64,000 nucleotides of DNA from Parapedobacter indicus (GCF_900113765.1 NZ_FOQO01000010.1:62001-126000), one strand, 5' to 3'; shown: positions 17,301-26,187, counted from the first letter of the stretch. Notes: generated by a model from the letters alone, not told the origin. A program made the numbers and translations.

Positions 17301-19040
17301 ATGGCATTTAATATAAACAGCAGTAGAGACAAATACGACGTCATCATTGTTGGATCGGGCGCAGGGGGAGGTATGGCCGGTTATGTGCTGGCAAATGCAG
17401 GTTTGAAGGTATTGATGTTAGAATCCGGTCCGTTTTTCGATCCAGCCAAAGATTCATTACAGTTGCGTTGGCCTTGGGAATCGCCGCGAAGGGGCGCATC
17501 TACAAACCGTGCCTTCGGAGATTTCGATGGTGCTTTCGGAGGGTGGGAAATTGACGGGGAGCCTTATACTAACGACGAAGGAAGTGAATTCCGATGGTTC
17601 AGATCACGGATGCTTGGAGGACGGACAAACCACTGGGGGCGCATTTCCCTGCGTTTTGGTCCGAAAGATTTTAAAGGTGGAAGTTTAGACGGGGCTACAG
17701 ATGACTGGCCGATCACCTATGAGGAAGTCAAGCCTTACTATGATAAAGTTGATGTATTGATTGGCGTGTACGGCACCAATGAAGGGCTGGAAGACGATCC
17801 CGACGGTGTTTTTCTAAAACCGCCGAAACCCAGGCTCCACGAAATGCTGATTACGGAAGAAGCCAAGAAAAAAGGGATTCCCGTGATTCCGGGCAGGGGG
17901 TCCGTGCTCACCGAACCGCTGAAAAACAACAGTCAGCGGGGCACCTGTTTCAATTGTGGCCAGTGTGGCAGGTCCTGTAAGGTATACGGAGATTTTTCGT
18001 CGTCGTCCGCGTTGGTCATTCCCGCTATCCGGACCGGTAACCTGGAAGTACTCCCAAACTCGTTGGTTCGCGAAGTGCTGGTAGATGGGGATGGACTGGC
18101 CAAAGGCGTGTCCTACATAAGCAAGGAAGATATGCAGGAATATCAGGTGTATGGCGCGCAGGTCATATTGGCCGCCAGTGCCTGCGAATCAGCCCGTATT
18201 CTACTGAATTCGAAATCAAGACAACACCCGCAGGGACTGGCCAACAGCAGCGGAGTGGTGGGCAAATACTTGCACGATTCCACGGGGGTAAGCGTAGCGG
18301 CATACCTTCCTCAATTGAAAGACCGCAAGCGGTATAACGAAGATGGGGTAGGTGGCCCGCACGTCTATGCACCCTGGTGGTTGGACAATTCGAAGCTGGA
18401 CTTTCCGAGGGGCTATCACATCGAATTCGGTGGTGGGATGAACATGCCTTCCTATGGGTATTTGAACGACTTGCCCCGGTTTAACGGAGCGTTAGCCGAG
18501 GCAGACGGGAAGGCAAAGAAAAGTCGGGGCTACGGTCGGTCCTTGAAAGATGAATACCGTAGTTATTTTGGAACAAAAGTGGTACTGGCCGGCCGGGGCC
18601 TGGCAATTGCGCGAAAAGACAATTACTGCGAAATAGACCCCAACGCTGTCGATAAATATGGTATCCCTGTACTGAAATTCCACTATAAGTGGCATGACGC
18701 GGAAATTAAACAAGGCAAGCACATGCAAGATACGTTTCACGACCTGTTCACCGGTATGGGGGCGGTAATCACTTCGGAGTATGTGGGGGCTGACCGGAGT
18801 TATGGACTCAAAAAGCCCGGCGAGATTATCCATGAGGTGGGTACCGTGCGGATGGGGGATGACCCGAAAACATCGGCACTGAATAAATGGTGCCAGGCCC
18901 ATGATTGCAAGAACCTGTTTGTCGTAGACGGTGCGCCTTTTGTACAGCAGGGCGACAAAAACCCGACGTGGACCATATTGGCGTTGTCCATGCGAACCTC
19001 AGAGTATATTTTGGAACAACGGAAAAGACGCAATCTGTAA
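17301..19040 (+). CDS. GMC-family FAD-dependent sugar 3-dehydrogenase, large subunit
   Basis: A 579-residue flavoprotein. The FAD-binding VGSGAGGGMAGYVLANAG lies at residues 17-34. GGRTNHWGRI and the C-terminal HEVGTVRMG (His about 511) and KNPTWTILALSMR (Asn about 555) are GMC features that place the catalytic His/Asn pair. A cysteine cluster CFNCGQCGRSC near 215-225 is where FAD glucose dehydrogenase large subunits hold a 3Fe-4S cluster. Related enzymes oxidise C3 or C1 of glucosides. It has no signal peptide. The next gene is a Tat-signal small subunit, so export by hitch-hiking, as known for FAD glucose dehydrogenase, is likely. The downstream DUF1080 and Gfo/Idh/MocA genes favour C3 oxidation of glycosides. 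Confidence 0.8.
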   Translation: MAFNINSSRDKYDVIIVGSGAGGGMAGYVLANAGLKVLMLESGPFFDPAKDSLQLRWPWESPRRGASTNRAFGDFDGAFGGWEIDGEPYTNDEGSEFRWFRSRMLGGRTNHWGRISLRFGPKDFKGGSLDGATDDWPITYEEVKPYYDKVDVLIGVYGTNEGLEDDPDGVFLKPPKPRLHEMLITEEAKKKGIPVIPGRGSVLTEPLKNNSQRGTCFNCGQCGRSCKVYGDFSSSSALVIPAIRTGNLEVLPNSLVREVLVDGDGLAKGVSYISKEDMQEYQVYGAQVILAASACESARILLNSKSRQHPQGLANSSGVVGKYLHDSTGVSVAAYLPQLKDRKRYNEDGVGGPHVYAPWWLDNSKLDFPRGYHIEFGGGMNMPSYGYLNDLPRFNGALAEADGKAKKSRGYGRSLKDEYRSYFGTKVVLAGRGLAIARKDNYCEIDPNAVDKYGIPVLKFHYKWHDAEIKQGKHMQDTFHDLFTGMGAVITSEYVGADRSYGLKKPGEIIHEVGTVRMGDDPKTSALNKWCQAHDCKNLFVVDGAPFVQQGDKNPTWTILALSMRTSEYILEQRKRRNL

Positions 19041-19045
19041 GTACA

Positions 19046-19684
19046 ATGAATAAAATGAAACGAAGAGATGCCCTGAAAGCCATTGGCGTGTCCATGGTGG
19101 CAAGTGGGCTGCTCTTTCACCGATGCAGTAACGAAAAAGCGGATCGGGTGATCTCCCGGGTCAATCTGGAACTGAAGGAGGGCAGGGAACTTTGGGAATG
19201 GGAGCGGCTTGATGAATTGAATTCCTTTACATTTTTCGATCGGCAGGAAAGAGGTACGCTTACGGAGCTGGTGGATCTGATTATACCCGCGGATGAAGAT
19301 TCCCCGGGTGCGTCCGAAGTGGGCGTTCCCGATTTTATCGAATTTATCGTAAAAGATCAGCCGGAATTGCAGCAGCCGATGCGGGATGGGCTGAAGTGGA
19401 TCGACGATTATTCCAGGCAGCAGTTCGGGAGTGCATTTATCGGAATTACGACCAATCAGCAGACGCAGATCCTGGACCGCATCGCCTACCCGGAATCGAA
19501 AAGCAGCGAGTTGCGACCGGGCATCGCATTTTTTGCGCTGCTCAGGGAACTGACGGCCTCGGGATATTTTACCACGAAAGCGGGCATCGAATACCTGGGG
19601 TATGTGGGTAACCGGCCGAATGTGTGGGAAGGAGTCCCAGCGGACGTTCTCAGACAATATCACCTGACGCATTTAATTACGTAA
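19046..19684 (+). CDS. Gluconate 2-dehydrogenase subunit 3-like small subunit (Tat-exported)
   Basis: A 212-residue protein of the Gluconate_2-dh3 family (PF13618). A twin-arginine signal is visible (MKRRDALKAIGVSMVASG). The family core includes LTELVDLIIPADEDSPGASEVGV, given here as two halves around PADED, then the EFIVKDQPELQ segment and helices ending near GNRPNVWEGVPA. In FAD-dependent sugar dehydrogenases this subunit is needed for folding and Tat export of the GMC large subunit. It starts six bases after the GMC stop; ATG 19055 is an alternative start. An upstream in-frame extension over the GMC gene was not accepted because the twin-arginine signal must be N-terminal. Confidence 0.8.
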   Translation: MNKMKRRDALKAIGVSMVASGLLFHRCSNEKADRVISRVNLELKEGRELWEWERLDELNSFTFFDRQERGTLTELVDLIIPADEDSPGASEVGVPDFIEFIVKDQPELQQPMRDGLKWIDDYSRQQFGSAFIGITTNQQTQILDRIAYPESKSSELRPGIAFFALLRELTASGYFTTKAGIEYLGYVGNRPNVWEGVPADVLRQYHLTHLIT

Positions 19685-19702
19685 ACCAACGAATCCAAGA
19701 AT

Positions 19703-21151
19703 ATGAAGCAAGACAGTAAAAAACAATCCAGAAGGGATTTTATCAGCACCGCCGGCCTCGCAGTTGCAGGCGTAACCATCGTGCCCCGCCACGTATTGGG
19801 CGGTAAGGGATTTATTGCACCCAGTGATAAGCTGTTGGTCGCCGGTGTGGGGGTAGGTGGCAAAGGGAGAAGCGACCTAAAGAATTTTTACGATAGCGGC
19901 AAAGCGGAAATTGCCTATCTGTGCGATGTGGACGACCGGATGGCGAAAGAATCCCGGGAACGGTTCCCCAAAGCGAAATATTACCACGATTGGCGGGAGT
20001 TATTCGACAAGGAGTCCAAAAACTTCGATGCGGTGTCGGTGTCTACGCCCGACCACAACCACGCCATCATCGCGATGAATGCCATGCAGCTTAGAAAGCA
20101 TGTATATGTGCAGAAGCCGATGACGCACGACATCTATGAAGCAAGAAAACTTACGGAGGCAGCGGAAAAATACAAGGTGGTTACCCAAATGGGCAATCAG
20201 GGCGCTTCTGGCGATGGGGTGAGGCAGCTTAGGGAGTGGTTCGACGCCGGTATAATCGGCGATGTGCATACAGTTTATACCTGGACGAACCGTCCCGTAT
20301 GGCCACAGGGCATTCCCTGGCCCGCGCAGTCGCCCGCTGTTCCCAAAGAACTGGACTGGGATCTCTGGTTGGGCACGGCCCCCTATAAAGAATACGTAGA
20401 CGGGCTCATCCCGGGAAGCTGGCGGGGATGGTGGGATTACGGAACCGGCGCGCTGGGCGATCTGGGTTGCCACCTCCTCGAAGCACCTTTTTCCGTGCTG
20501 GACCTGAAGTATCCGACAGATGTACAGGCAACCGTTGGCAGCGTGTATACGGCCTTCGGAGAGCGTGGCTATTTTGAGGACAGCTGCCCGCCGTCGGGCT
20601 ACGCCATCTTGACTTTCCCCAAAACCAGTAAAACGCAGGGGGAAGTAAAGCTGCACTGGATGGATGGGGGGATCAAGCCGATGCGGCCGGACGAACTGGA
20701 GCCGGATGAAATCATGGGCGACGGTAACAGTGGTATCCTGTTTATCGGTACAAAGGGAAAAATGATGGCCAGTGAATATGCTGCCAATCCGAGGCTTATC
20801 CCGGTGTCGAAGACCAAGGAAGTAACCGTTCCGCAGCGGTATGAGCGGGTGAAGGGCGGTGCCGACGGACATTATGCGCAGTGGGTCGAAGGGGCGATTG
20901 CCGGATATGGCAATGCCAAGCTAAGTGCACCCTTCGAACTTTCAGGTCCGCTAACAGAAACCGTGCTGATGGCCAACCTGGCAATACGGGTAGCCGACAT
21001 TCCCCAGCCGCGGCCCAATGGTAAAGGCTTCATGTACCCGGGAAGCAACAAGCTGATGAAATGGGACAGCGGAAACATGCGGATTACCAATTACGAAGCC
21101 GCAAATCAATTCGTGAAGCGGGAATACAGAAAAGGTTGGGGACAATTATAA
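19703..21151 (+). CDS. Tat-exported Gfo/Idh/MocA-family oxidoreductase
   Basis: A 482-residue NAD(P)-type oxidoreductase. Residues 8-30 form a twin-arginine signal (QSRRDFISTAG plus hydrophobic run). The Rossmann part has AGVGVGGKGRSDL, and the EKP-type catalytic motif is present as VQKPMTHDIYEA. The C-terminal half carries WRGWWDYGTGALGDLGCHLL, typical of the periplasmic branch of this family. Such enzymes carry a tightly bound cofactor and, in 3-keto-glycoside systems of Bacteroidota, interconvert glycosides and 3-keto-glycosides. It sits between the dehydrogenase pair and a DUF1080 protein, 18 bases after the small subunit. Confidence 0.85.
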   Translation: MKQDSKKQSRRDFISTAGLAVAGVTIVPRHVLGGKGFIAPSDKLLVAGVGVGGKGRSDLKNFYDSGKAEIAYLCDVDDRMAKESRERFPKAKYYHDWRELFDKESKNFDAVSVSTPDHNHAIIAMNAMQLRKHVYVQKPMTHDIYEARKLTEAAEKYKVVTQMGNQGASGDGVRQLREWFDAGIIGDVHTVYTWTNRPVWPQGIPWPAQSPAVPKELDWDLWLGTAPYKEYVDGLIPGSWRGWWDYGTGALGDLGCHLLEAPFSVLDLKYPTDVQATVGSVYTAFGERGYFEDSCPPSGYAILTFPKTSKTQGEVKLHWMDGGIKPMRPDELEPDEIMGDGNSGILFIGTKGKMMASEYAANPRLIPVSKTKEVTVPQRYERVKGGADGHYAQWVEGAIAGYGNAKLSAPFELSGPLTETVLMANLAIRVADIPQPRPNGKGFMYPGSNKLMKWDSGNMRITNYEAANQFVKREYRKGWGQL

Positions 21152-21161
21152 ATTAGTGTAT

Positions 21162-21800
21162 ATGAAACCGAAATTTTATATAGCCTGTTTTCTTGCCCTC
21201 TGGTTTACCGGTGCGGCAGCACAAACAGGCCGCTGGATATCGCTGTTTGACGGCAAGACGCTGAACGGATGGAAAGCGAGTGAAAATGAATCGTCCTTCC
21301 GTGTGGAAGACGGCTGTATCGTGCAGGAAGGACCGCGGTCCCACCTGTATTATATGGGTGATGTAAGTAGCCATGTGTTCAAGAACTTTGAATTCAAGGC
21401 CCAGGTGTATACGTTTGAGAATGCCAACTCGGGCATTTATTTCCATACCCGTTTCCAGGAAAAGGGGTTTCCCAATTACGGATACGAGGTACAGGTGAAC
21501 AATTCGCACCGAGATGCGATCCGCACGGGCAGTTTATACAACGTGGTAGATATCGCAGATAAGTACGCGGTTGATGGCGAGTGGTTTGAGCTGTATATCA
21601 AAGTGGTGGGTAACCACGTTATTATAAAAGTGAACGGTACAACCGTGGTAGATTATACCCAAATGACCGATAAAAGCCGGCTGGTAAGGCAGGAAGATCA
21701 TTTCGGCCGCTATGTGGATTCCGGAACATTCGCCATCCAGGCGCACGATCCGGGTTCGAAAGTGAAGTATAAAGATATTCAGGTAAAGATTTTAGATTAA
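21162..21800 (+). CDS. DUF1080 (PF06439) 3-keto-glycoside hydrolase/lyase-like protein
   Basis: A 212-residue protein with a signal peptide (residues 1-20, ending GAAAQ) and a single concanavalin-like beta-sandwich: WISLFDGKTLNGWKA, FKNFEFKAQVYT, NSGIYFHTRF, YEVQVNNSH and a C-terminal IQAHDPGSKVKYKDIQVK stretch. These are the standard landmarks of PF06439, whose members cleave 3-keto-glycosides made by partner oxidoreductases. ATG 21162 is preferred to the GTG at 21156. With the GMC pair and the Gfo/Idh/MocA protein it completes a periplasmic oxidise-then-cleave module. Confidence 0.85.
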   Translation: MKPKFYIACFLALWFTGAAAQTGRWISLFDGKTLNGWKASENESSFRVEDGCIVQEGPRSHLYYMGDVSSHVFKNFEFKAQVYTFENANSGIYFHTRFQEKGFPNYGYEVQVNNSHRDAIRTGSLYNVVDIADKYAVDGEWFELYIKVVGNHVIIKVNGTTVVDYTQMTDKSRLVRQEDHFGRYVDSGTFAIQAHDPGSKVKYKDIQVKILD

Positions 21801-21812
21801 GCAACGTAAAAA

Positions 21813-22544
21813 ATGAAGCCAATTGTTCAGATCTCATTGGATCTTACGGATATTGAGGAGGCGGTAAAGACCGCTCATGTAGCATTGCAGGCCGGTGTAG
21901 ATTGGCTGGAGGTGGGGACCCCTCTGGTGCTTGCAGAAGGCCTGCATGGAGTACGGAGGCTGAGAAGCGAATTTCCGGATACGCCGTTGGTGGTCGACCT
22001 GAAGACCATGGATGGCGGCTACCTGGAAGCAGAGATGATGGCTAAGGCAGGCGCAACGCACGTGGTGGTCATGGGCAGAGCTCATGCGGAAACCATCAAA
22101 TGCGTGGTGCAGGCTGGTCGTGATTTTGGCGTTAAAGTGATGGGAGACAACCTTGCGTGCGACTCGATGGTGGATGGTGCGAAGTTTTTGGAAGACCTGG
22201 GGTGTGATTATGTGATCCACCACATTGGTTACGACGAGCGGCGGGGGTTGGTTGCACAGGGCTTGCCCTGCCCCAGTCCGTTGGACCAGCTTACCGAAGT
22301 GGTGGAAGCGGTAAACGTACCGGTTCAAGCCGTTGGTGGGTTGTCCATCGACCAAGCCATCTCATGCCCGTCTTATGGGGCACCGCTGGTGGTACTTGGA
22401 GCACCTCTTACAATTGATGCCGACTCGTTCAGAACCTCGAGCAGCAACGACCTACCAAGTGTATTACGGACCATCTGCGAAAATATCCATTCGCAACAAA
22501 TCAAAAAGAAATATAAACAATCATGGAGTTTTTATCAGTCGTAA
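21813..22544 (+). CDS. 3-hexulose-6-phosphate synthase / 3-keto-gulonate-6-phosphate decarboxylase family
   Basis: A 243-residue TIM-barrel protein of the orotidine-decarboxylase superfamily. Visible landmarks are Asp10 (SLDL), Glu33 (WLEVGTPL), the D-x-K-x-x-D motif Asp62-Lys64-Asp67 (DLKTMDGG), GRAHAETI and the phosphate-binding AVGGLS loop. DLKTMD is closer to 3-hexulose-6-phosphate synthase than to UlaD. Members split hex-3-ulose 6-phosphate to ribulose 5-phosphate and formaldehyde, or decarboxylate 3-keto-aldonate 6-phosphates to pentulose 5-phosphates. The partner isomerase (PHI) of formaldehyde fixation is absent here, so a catabolic role is more likely. Its 3' end overlaps the ADH start by 22 bases. 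Confidence 0.75.
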   Translation: MKPIVQISLDLTDIEEAVKTAHVALQAGVDWLEVGTPLVLAEGLHGVRRLRSEFPDTPLVVDLKTMDGGYLEAEMMAKAGATHVVVMGRAHAETIKCVVQAGRDFGVKVMGDNLACDSMVDGAKFLEDLGCDYVIHHIGYDERRGLVAQGLPCPSPLDQLTEVVEAVNVPVQAVGGLSIDQAISCPSYGAPLVVLGAPLTIDADSFRTSSSNDLPSVLRTICENIHSQQIKKKYKQSWSFYQS

Positions 22545-23548
22545 ATTTTGATCGCCAAAAGGGTTCGGTGGAGCTCCGGAAGGTACCCAAACCTTCCCCG
22601 AAAAGCGGGGAGGTTATTCTGGAAGTAAAGGGCGTGGGCGTATGCGGAAGCGATCTGCACCAATGGACGGCCAGTCACAGCTGGGAGGTGAACTATCCAG
22701 TTATCCTGGGCCATGAGTTCGCAGGGGTTATCGATGAAATCGGTCCAGATGTGAAAAATTGGGAAGTCGGTGACCGGGCAGTGAGTGAAACGGCCGCTGT
22801 GATCGATCTGGACAACCCGCTGTCAAAGGTGGGACTGTACAACCTTGATCCATCGCGGAAGGGATTTGGTTACGGTGTTAACGGCGCGATGACCAAGTAT
22901 GTGGCCGTGCCTGCCCGTTGCCTGCATCGCATACCGGATTCCTTGGCGTTTGAAAAGGCCTGCCTGACTGAACCGTGCAGCGTAGCCTATAATGCGGTGG
23001 TAAACAATGCCGACATCAAGCCCGGCGACCGGGTGCTGGTCATCGGCCCGGGTACCATCGGGATGCTTTGCGCACTGATGGCCCAGCTAAGGGGGGCTGA
23101 AGTGGGGATCGTGGGGCTGGAAAGTGACCGCGTGCGGCTGGACATCGCAGCGGCCTACGGGATACAACCCCTCACCGACAACGCCGGTGCATGGGCGAAG
23201 GAACTGGACGGAATGGGGGTCGATTGTGTGATCGATTCCGCGGGGATCAGCCATACCCTCCAGAACGCCATCGACTGGGTGCGCCCCAACGGACAGGTGG
23301 TTAAAGTAGGATGGGGGCCGCAACCCATCGGATTTTCACTGGATCCCATCGTGCAGAAAAACGTACGGATCCAGGGCAGCTTCAGCCACAACTGGCCGGT
23401 ATGGGAAAAAGTGATCCGGCTGTTGGCTACAGGCCGCCTTGACATCAGTAAAATCGTTGGCGGGATGTGGCCCCTGGAGGACTGGGAAGTGGCGTTCCGC
23501 AAGATGAAGGACGGAGAAGTCATCAAAAGTGTACTGATACCGAAATAA
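22523..23548 (+). CDS. Zinc-type medium-chain alcohol/polyol dehydrogenase lacking the structural-zinc cysteines
   Basis: A 341-residue MDR-family dehydrogenase. Catalytic zinc ligands are Cys41 (VCGSDLHQW), His64-Glu65 (ILGHEFAG) and the TEPCSV glutamate near 150; the cofactor site is VIGPGTIGML (173-182). The lobe that normally holds four structural-zinc cysteines (residues about 88-118) has none. Such enzymes oxidise secondary hydroxyls of polyols or aldonates with NAD(P)+. It overlaps the preceding gene by 22 bases and precedes an SDR by 22. In this operon it could make the 3-keto group needed by the upstream aldolase/decarboxylase. Specificity cannot be read from sequence. Confidence 0.8.
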   Translation: MEFLSVVNFDRQKGSVELRKVPKPSPKSGEVILEVKGVGVCGSDLHQWTASHSWEVNYPVILGHEFAGVIDEIGPDVKNWEVGDRAVSETAAVIDLDNPLSKVGLYNLDPSRKGFGYGVNGAMTKYVAVPARCLHRIPDSLAFEKACLTEPCSVAYNAVVNNADIKPGDRVLVIGPGTIGMLCALMAQLRGAEVGIVGLESDRVRLDIAAAYGIQPLTDNAGAWAKELDGMGVDCVIDSAGISHTLQNAIDWVRPNGQVVKVGWGPQPIGFSLDPIVQKNVRIQGSFSHNWPVWEKVIRLLATGRLDISKIVGGMWPLEDWEVAFRKMKDGEVIKSVLIPK

Positions 23549-23570
23549 CAATCAATCGGGAGGAACAACC

Positions 23571-24380
23571 ATGCAAAACGATTTATTAAAAGATAAGGTG
23601 ATCATCGTCACCGGCGCATTCGGGGGAATCGGGCTCGCGATTGCGAAAGCCTGCCTGAATGCCGGCGCGCAGGTGCTGCTGCACGGGCGAAGCGAACGAA
23701 ACCTAGCCGACGCACTGGGCTACCTGGACGGTGGGGATCGGGTCGAACCGTTTGTCGGTGACGTGACGCGCGACAACTTTGCGACGGATTTGGTGGAAGC
23801 CACCGTCCGCCGTTTTGGCAGAATCAATGGCATCGTCAACAATGCGGCTTATGTGGTCTCGTCCAATGTGAACGATACGACGCTTGCCCTGTTCCGGGAA
23901 GTGCTGGAAGTAAATTCGCTCGCCCCGTTTTCCATCATTCAATCGGCGCTGCCCCACTTGGCGGAAACCAAGGGGGCGGTGGTCAATATCGGCTCGGTCA
24001 ATGCCTATGCCGGAGAACCGGGTCTGTTGGCATACAGTGTCTCAAAGGGGGCGTTGATGACGCTTACAAGAAACCTGGGCGATAGCCTGCACCGGGACTT
24101 CGGCATCCGGGTAAACCAACTGAATGTGGGATGGGTATTGACAGAAAAAGAACAGGAGCGGAAAGTAGGTCACGGGTTGCCCGCCGATTGGTACACCCTG
24201 ATTTCGCCGATGTACGCCCCTGCCCGGCGGTTATTGGATCCGATGGAGGTCGCGAATTCCGCCGTATTGTGGCTTTCGGATTCGCTGGGCCCGGTAAGTG
24301 GGCAAGCCGTCGAACTGGAGCAGCATCCCATCATTGGGCGGAATCCGGAAAAAAACTTAGACGCATTAGACATCGAATAA
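23571..24380 (+). CDS. Short-chain dehydrogenase/reductase
   Basis: A 269-residue classical SDR with the TGAFGGIG cofactor loop (residues about 14-21), NNAAY, catalytic Ser in NIGSVNAY and the YSVSK Tyr/Lys pair. It contains the usual C-terminal GPVSGQAVELEQHP. The cofactor-choice position after beta-2 (HGRSERN) carries an Arg, which favours NADP(H) or tolerates both. It is one of two dehydrogenases in this operon. I infer it oxidises an aldose to a lactone or a sugar hydroxyl to a ketone, since a lactonase is encoded at the end of the operon. One base separates it from the next start. Confidence 0.85.
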   Translation: MQNDLLKDKVIIVTGAFGGIGLAIAKACLNAGAQVLLHGRSERNLADALGYLDGGDRVEPFVGDVTRDNFATDLVEATVRRFGRINGIVNNAAYVVSSNVNDTTLALFREVLEVNSLAPFSIIQSALPHLAETKGAVVNIGSVNAYAGEPGLLAYSVSKGALMTLTRNLGDSLHRDFGIRVNQLNVGWVLTEKEQERKVGHGLPADWYTLISPMYAPARRLLDPMEVANSAVLWLSDSLGPVSGQAVELEQHPIIGRNPEKNLDALDIE

Positions 24381-24381
24381 T

Positions 24382-25263
24382 ATGCCCAAATTAGCTGTAT
24401 TCCCGAAAGCGTTTATGAAAGCGCTTTGCGTAACGGGAGAAATGACACTCGACGAATGGATCGATCTCGCATCGACACTCGAAATCGACGGACTGGAATG
24501 GTATGCAGGCTTCCTGGGGATGAAAAATCCCAGCGACTGGAGCCGCTATCGGAGCCGGGTCAGCGATGCCGGACTGGAGATACCGATGATGTGCTGCTCG
24601 CCGGATTTTACGCATCCCGATGCGGCGTTCAGGAGCGAACAGATCCAGAAGCAGAAACAATGGATCGATATGACACATGCATTGGGAGGCCGCTATTGCC
24701 GTGTCCTGTCGGGCCAGCGGCGGCCGGAGCTTTCGATTGAAGAAGGCGTAAAACTAGCGGTGGATTCGATCCAGGAATGCCTCGAATATGCCCGGACGCT
24801 TGACATCACCCTGATCCTTGAAAATCATTACAAAGACGATTTTTGGAAATTTCCGGAATTTGCACAGAAGGCTGCGGTATTCTGTCAGATCGTGGAGGCT
24901 ATCGACGATCCCCATTTCGGTGTGAACTATGACCCGAGCAACACATTCCTTGCCGGTGAAGATCCGTTGGAACTGCTGGAAAAAGTGAAATACCGCATTA
25001 AGACGATGCACGCCAGCGACCGGTACCTGGTGGGCGGAACCCTAGCGGACCTGCGGAAGATGGAAGACAACGCCGAAGGGTATGCCTCGGTGCTGCGGCA
25101 TGGCGAAATCGGCAAAGGACTCAATGATTACGACGCCATCTTCACAACCCTGAAAGCGGTCCGTTTTGATAGCTGGATCAGTATTGAAGACGGTGTGGAC
25201 GGCATGGATCAATTGAAAAGGAGCGTGGATTTCGTAAACCGGAAGATCAGGCAATACTGGTAG
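24382..25263 (+). CDS. Sugar-phosphate isomerase/epimerase-like TIM-barrel protein (AP_endonuc_2)
   Basis: A 293-residue Xylose-isomerase-like TIM barrel (PF01261). Metal-ligand positions are visible: Glu in LILENHYKD, Asp in NYDPSNT, His in IKTMHASDR and Glu in SWISIEDGVDG. These bind one divalent ion in ketose 3-epimerases and inosose or ulose isomerases. It opens with FPKAFMKALC and MTLDEWID, usual for uncharacterised members in sugar operons. It starts one base after the SDR stop. In the scheme I propose, it epimerises the pentulose or keto-acid intermediate, comparable to UlaE in ascorbate use, but other isomerisations are equally possible. Confidence 0.75.
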   Translation: MPKLAVFPKAFMKALCVTGEMTLDEWIDLASTLEIDGLEWYAGFLGMKNPSDWSRYRSRVSDAGLEIPMMCCSPDFTHPDAAFRSEQIQKQKQWIDMTHALGGRYCRVLSGQRRPELSIEEGVKLAVDSIQECLEYARTLDITLILENHYKDDFWKFPEFAQKAAVFCQIVEAIDDPHFGVNYDPSNTFLAGEDPLELLEKVKYRIKTMHASDRYLVGGTLADLRKMEDNAEGYASVLRHGEIGKGLNDYDAIFTTLKAVRFDSWISIEDGVDGMDQLKRSVDFVNRKIRQYW

Positions 25264-25278
25264 CCTAACAGCAGGGTT

Positions 25279-26181
25279 ATGGGAAAAAGCAATCGAATAT
25301 TCTGTTTCGGGGAAGTGTTATGGGACGAAGTGAACGGAGAAGATTTCCCGGGAGGTGCTCCGTTGAATGTGGCGTACCATATGGCGAAAGATACTAACTT
25401 TGACGTCTACATGATCAGCAGCGTTGGCACCGATGCCCCGGGTAAGCGCATGCGGTCGCTCATCGGCGGTTGGTCTATCGATACGCGGTTTATACAATCC
25501 ATCGACGACTACCCCACCGGTCGGGTGGTCGCCAATGTGTCGGACAAAACGAACGTGTCGTATGATATCCTACGGCCCGTAGCGTGGGACCATATCCGGG
25601 AAGATGGTGACCTCGGTACATATATTCCGGAAAACGCGTGCTTGATCTTCGGCAGTCTTGCCTGCCGGAATTCGGTTTCCAGGCATACCCTGCACAACCT
25701 GCTGTCCACAAAGTGTTTACGTGTGTTCGATATCAATCTGCGGGGCAACTTCTATGACAGGCAGACGTTGTCCACATTGTTAAGCAGTACTGATCTGCTG
25801 AAAATCAACGAGGAGGAACTCGCCGAGGTGACGCGTATTTTCCAGCCTGCTTCGGCACAGGCACCCGAACCGGTACAGCTGCGTGCGCTGATGGGGCGTT
25901 TTGGCATCAAGGAGACAATTCTTACCCGTGGGGCGGATGGTGCCAGCTATTACACATTCGACGGACGGGTGGATGTGGCGGGCATAACGGTGCCAGTAGC
26001 CGATACCATCGGCTGTGGCGATGCATTTTTGGCCGCCTTTCTACGGTATCGACTTGCGGGTACGACGGTACAGGCCGCGCTGTCCCATGCGGTATTGATC
26101 GGAGCGTTCATCGCAAAGCAAAAGGGCGGTTGCCCGGCCTATGCACTGGAAGATCTGGACGTATTTACAAAAGAAATTTGA
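25279..26181 (+). CDS. PfkB-family carbohydrate kinase (fructokinase-like)
   Basis: A 300-residue ribokinase-superfamily kinase. The N-terminal signature GEVLWDEVNGEDFPGGAP and the C-terminal DTIGCGDAFLAAFL with the catalytic Asp of the GxGD anion hole are both intact. It lacks domains beyond the kinase. Fructokinase-like members phosphorylate the terminal hydroxyl of ketohexoses or keto-aldonates with ATP. The position inside the operon suggests it makes the 6-phosphate substrate of the 3-hexulose-6-phosphate synthase family enzyme at 21813. It is 15 bases after the isomerase and six before the metallo-beta-lactamase gene. Confidence 0.8.
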   Translation: MGKSNRIFCFGEVLWDEVNGEDFPGGAPLNVAYHMAKDTNFDVYMISSVGTDAPGKRMRSLIGGWSIDTRFIQSIDDYPTGRVVANVSDKTNVSYDILRPVAWDHIREDGDLGTYIPENACLIFGSLACRNSVSRHTLHNLLSTKCLRVFDINLRGNFYDRQTLSTLLSSTDLLKINEEELAEVTRIFQPASAQAPEPVQLRALMGRFGIKETILTRGADGASYYTFDGRVDVAGITVPVADTIGCGDAFLAAFLRYRLAGTTVQAALSHAVLIGAFIAKQKGGCPAYALEDLDVFTKEI

Positions 26182-26187
26182 GGTAGC

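Noticed and set aside
24382..25263. Endonuclease IV (AP endonuclease) role for the TIM-barrel protein
   Set aside because: The set of nine zinc ligands of endonuclease IV is not present. The pattern and context are those of sugar isomerases.
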